Source: an uncultured Plesiomonas sp.
GTDB taxonomy: Bacteria; Pseudomonadota; Gammaproteobacteria; Enterobacterales; CAMTGL01
DNA length: 6,365 nt
Assembly: GCA_947071955.1 (NCBI GenBank)
Contig: CAMTGL010000127.1
Coordinates: forward strand, 1-6,365
Direction: 5' to 3'
Under the pieces are notes generated by a model. That model saw nothing but the letters and a program-made list of their open reading frames with translations, was not told the DNA's origin and ran no database searches. Position 1 is the first letter of the stretch. Each line of letters opens with the position of its first letter. Below are positions 5,379-6,365 of this stretch, one piece after another. The translations under genes and the position numbers were made by a program.

Positions 5379-6308
5379 ATGCCGCAGGCAGATCGAAAAA
5401 CAGACAGTGATGATACTGATGGCGGAAATATACCGTTTGATGCGAAAACAACAGAAGAGATGCACAGCACCAACCCGCGCCTGATTAGTGCCCGTAAACG
5501 TGCCATTGATATTGCCACTGCGCGACATATTGACGGAAAAATCTACCCGCAACAGACGCTGACACTGACTCAGCGATTACAGCAGCGCTTGCAGCAAGAG
5601 CAGCGTGATCGGCAGGCCAACTTAGAGAGCATCATGCGAATTGGTGCAAGCTTGTGTCAAGATACGCTGGCGGTGGAGACTGATCCTGACTGGATCAGCA
5701 GTTTTTTACAGTTGGCACAAGAGACGCGTGGCAGTGCCATGCAGCGTTTGTGGGGCCGAATTTTGGCACAGGAAATTGTGCAGCCGGGCAGCTTTTCAAT
5801 TAAGGCGCTGCGTACCCTGCGTGATATGACGCAACGTGAAGCCCGGCTGTTTCAGCGTGCGTGTGCGGTGTCATGCAGTTTTAGCAGTGACAGTGCCTCT
5901 AAGCGAATTATTACCGGTTTACGGCCGGCGAAAAGCGGGCTGAAGGCACTCTTTCGGGCTGTATTGCCTGAGCAGCTCAATCTGGGGACATTCAAACTGC
6001 CTTACAGTGCGTTACTGTTACTGCAAGAGCTGGGGTTGTTGTTGGGTGGCGAGCTGGAGTCGGGAAGTTTAATCGCCGGAAAACCGTTTTACCTGCATTT
6101 TTCCGGTAGCGATCTTAGTTTGACTGCTGCAGAGGCCGGACACCGTTTAACCTACTACCGATTTAGTCCGGTGGGTGAGGAGTTGTCGCAACTGCTTACC
6201 GGTAATGTGTTGCCCGAATATGTGCAGTTGCTCAGTACGTTGTTTGGCGCACATGTTGCGGTATCTGTACGCCAGACCACGGTTACTGCATCTGCTGGCG
6301 TATTGTAG
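5379..6308 (+). CDS. Conserved protein of unknown function, TIGR03899-like
   Basis: The 309-aa product has no signal peptide and no clear membrane span, so it is probably cytoplasmic. I recognise it from memory as TIGR03899-like, a gammaproteobacterial family of unknown function seen in Vibrio and Shewanella. Visible parts: an acidic, disordered-looking N-terminus (1-28); HSTNPRLISARKRA (29-42), a segment I recall as conserved in the family; a Gln/Arg-rich probable helix or coiled coil (about 58-85); and a core with DPDWISSFLQLAQ (102-114), MQRLWGRILAQEIVQPGSFS (121-140) and LRTLRDMTQREARLF (144-158). That core also resembles DUF2806-type proteins. A Leu-rich helix (209-224) precedes a C-terminal part with HRLTYYRFSPVGEELSQLL (255-273). 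No catalytic motif is seen. The gene stands alone: terminators or terminator-like hairpins lie on both sides, and a structured leader precedes it. ATG 5379 is chosen for its AAGGAG. Confidence 0.8.
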   Translation: MPQADRKTDSDDTDGGNIPFDAKTTEEMHSTNPRLISARKRAIDIATARHIDGKIYPQQTLTLTQRLQQRLQQEQRDRQANLESIMRIGASLCQDTLAVETDPDWISSFLQLAQETRGSAMQRLWGRILAQEIVQPGSFSIKALRTLRDMTQREARLFQRACAVSCSFSSDSASKRIITGLRPAKSGLKALFRAVLPEQLNLGTFKLPYSALLLLQELGLLLGGELESGSLIAGKPFYLHFSGSDLSLTAAEAGHRLTYYRFSPVGEELSQLLTGNVLPEYVQLLSTLFGAHVAVSVRQTTVTASAGVL

Positions 6309-6324
6309 GGGCAATGCGATAAAA

Positions 6325-6350
6325 AAACTCCGCAACAGGGTGCGGAGTTT
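6325..6350. terminator. Terminator at the right edge, probably bidirectional
   Basis: AAACTCCGCA (6325-6334) and TGCGGAGTTT (6341-6350) form a perfect 10-bp stem around ACAGGG, 16 bp after the stop of the unknown gene. On the + strand only TTT follows before GTATGG, which is weak. On the minus strand the stem is followed by seven Ts (the A-run 6321-6327). It should therefore stop minus-strand transcripts best, suggesting a convergent gene just beyond the window. Confidence 0.8.
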
Positions 6351-6365
6351 GTATGGCTATATTTG

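Noticed and set aside
5257..5484. 75-aa open frame across the leader and start of the unknown gene
   Set aside because: It runs through both hairpins and overlaps the supported gene in another frame; no ribosome binding site was seen for it.

Overview
The window looks like gammaproteobacterial chromosome with moderate GC. Its core is a complete assimilatory sulfate-reduction operon, cysJ-cysI-cysH, all on the + strand. CysJ and CysI are close to the enterobacterial/Vibrio type. The downstream protein resembles TIGR03899, a family I know from Vibrio, Shewanella and their relatives. Plesiomonas shigelloides or a near relative is my best guess, but it is only a guess from memory of protein families.

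Layout: positions 1-209 hold the 3' end of an outer-membrane beta-barrel gene, followed by a strong intrinsic terminator (239-271). A short AT-rich promoter region (272-357) leads into cysJ (358-2208, sulfite reductase flavoprotein). cysI (2208-3893, sulfite reductase hemoprotein) overlaps cysJ by one base. After a 47-bp gap containing a stem-loop comes cysH (3941-4750, PAPS reductase). A stretch of 628 bp without a convincing gene follows (4751-5378). It holds a small palindrome and three tandem 12-mers, the cys operon terminator, and a very T-rich island carrying a (TTTCTC)~9.7 hexanucleotide repeat. After these come a possible promoter, a perfect 14-bp inverted repeat, and a terminator-like hairpin whose T-tract abuts the ribosome binding site of the last gene. 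That gene (5379-6308) encodes a 309-aa conserved protein of unknown function. It is followed by a 10-bp-stem terminator at 6325-6350 that is better built for transcripts arriving on the minus strand.

Function: CysH reduces PAPS to sulfite using thioredoxin. The CysJ8CysI4 complex then reduces sulfite to sulfide with NADPH, and the sulfide feeds cysteine synthesis. The operon is ordinary. The points worth a second look lie in the 628-bp spacer: a mirror-symmetric polypyrimidine repeat that could vary in length and form triplex DNA, and a structured leader (or small RNA) in front of the unknown gene that could control it by attenuation. I found no convincing wholly new system. The leader plus unknown protein is the best candidate for something undescribed.
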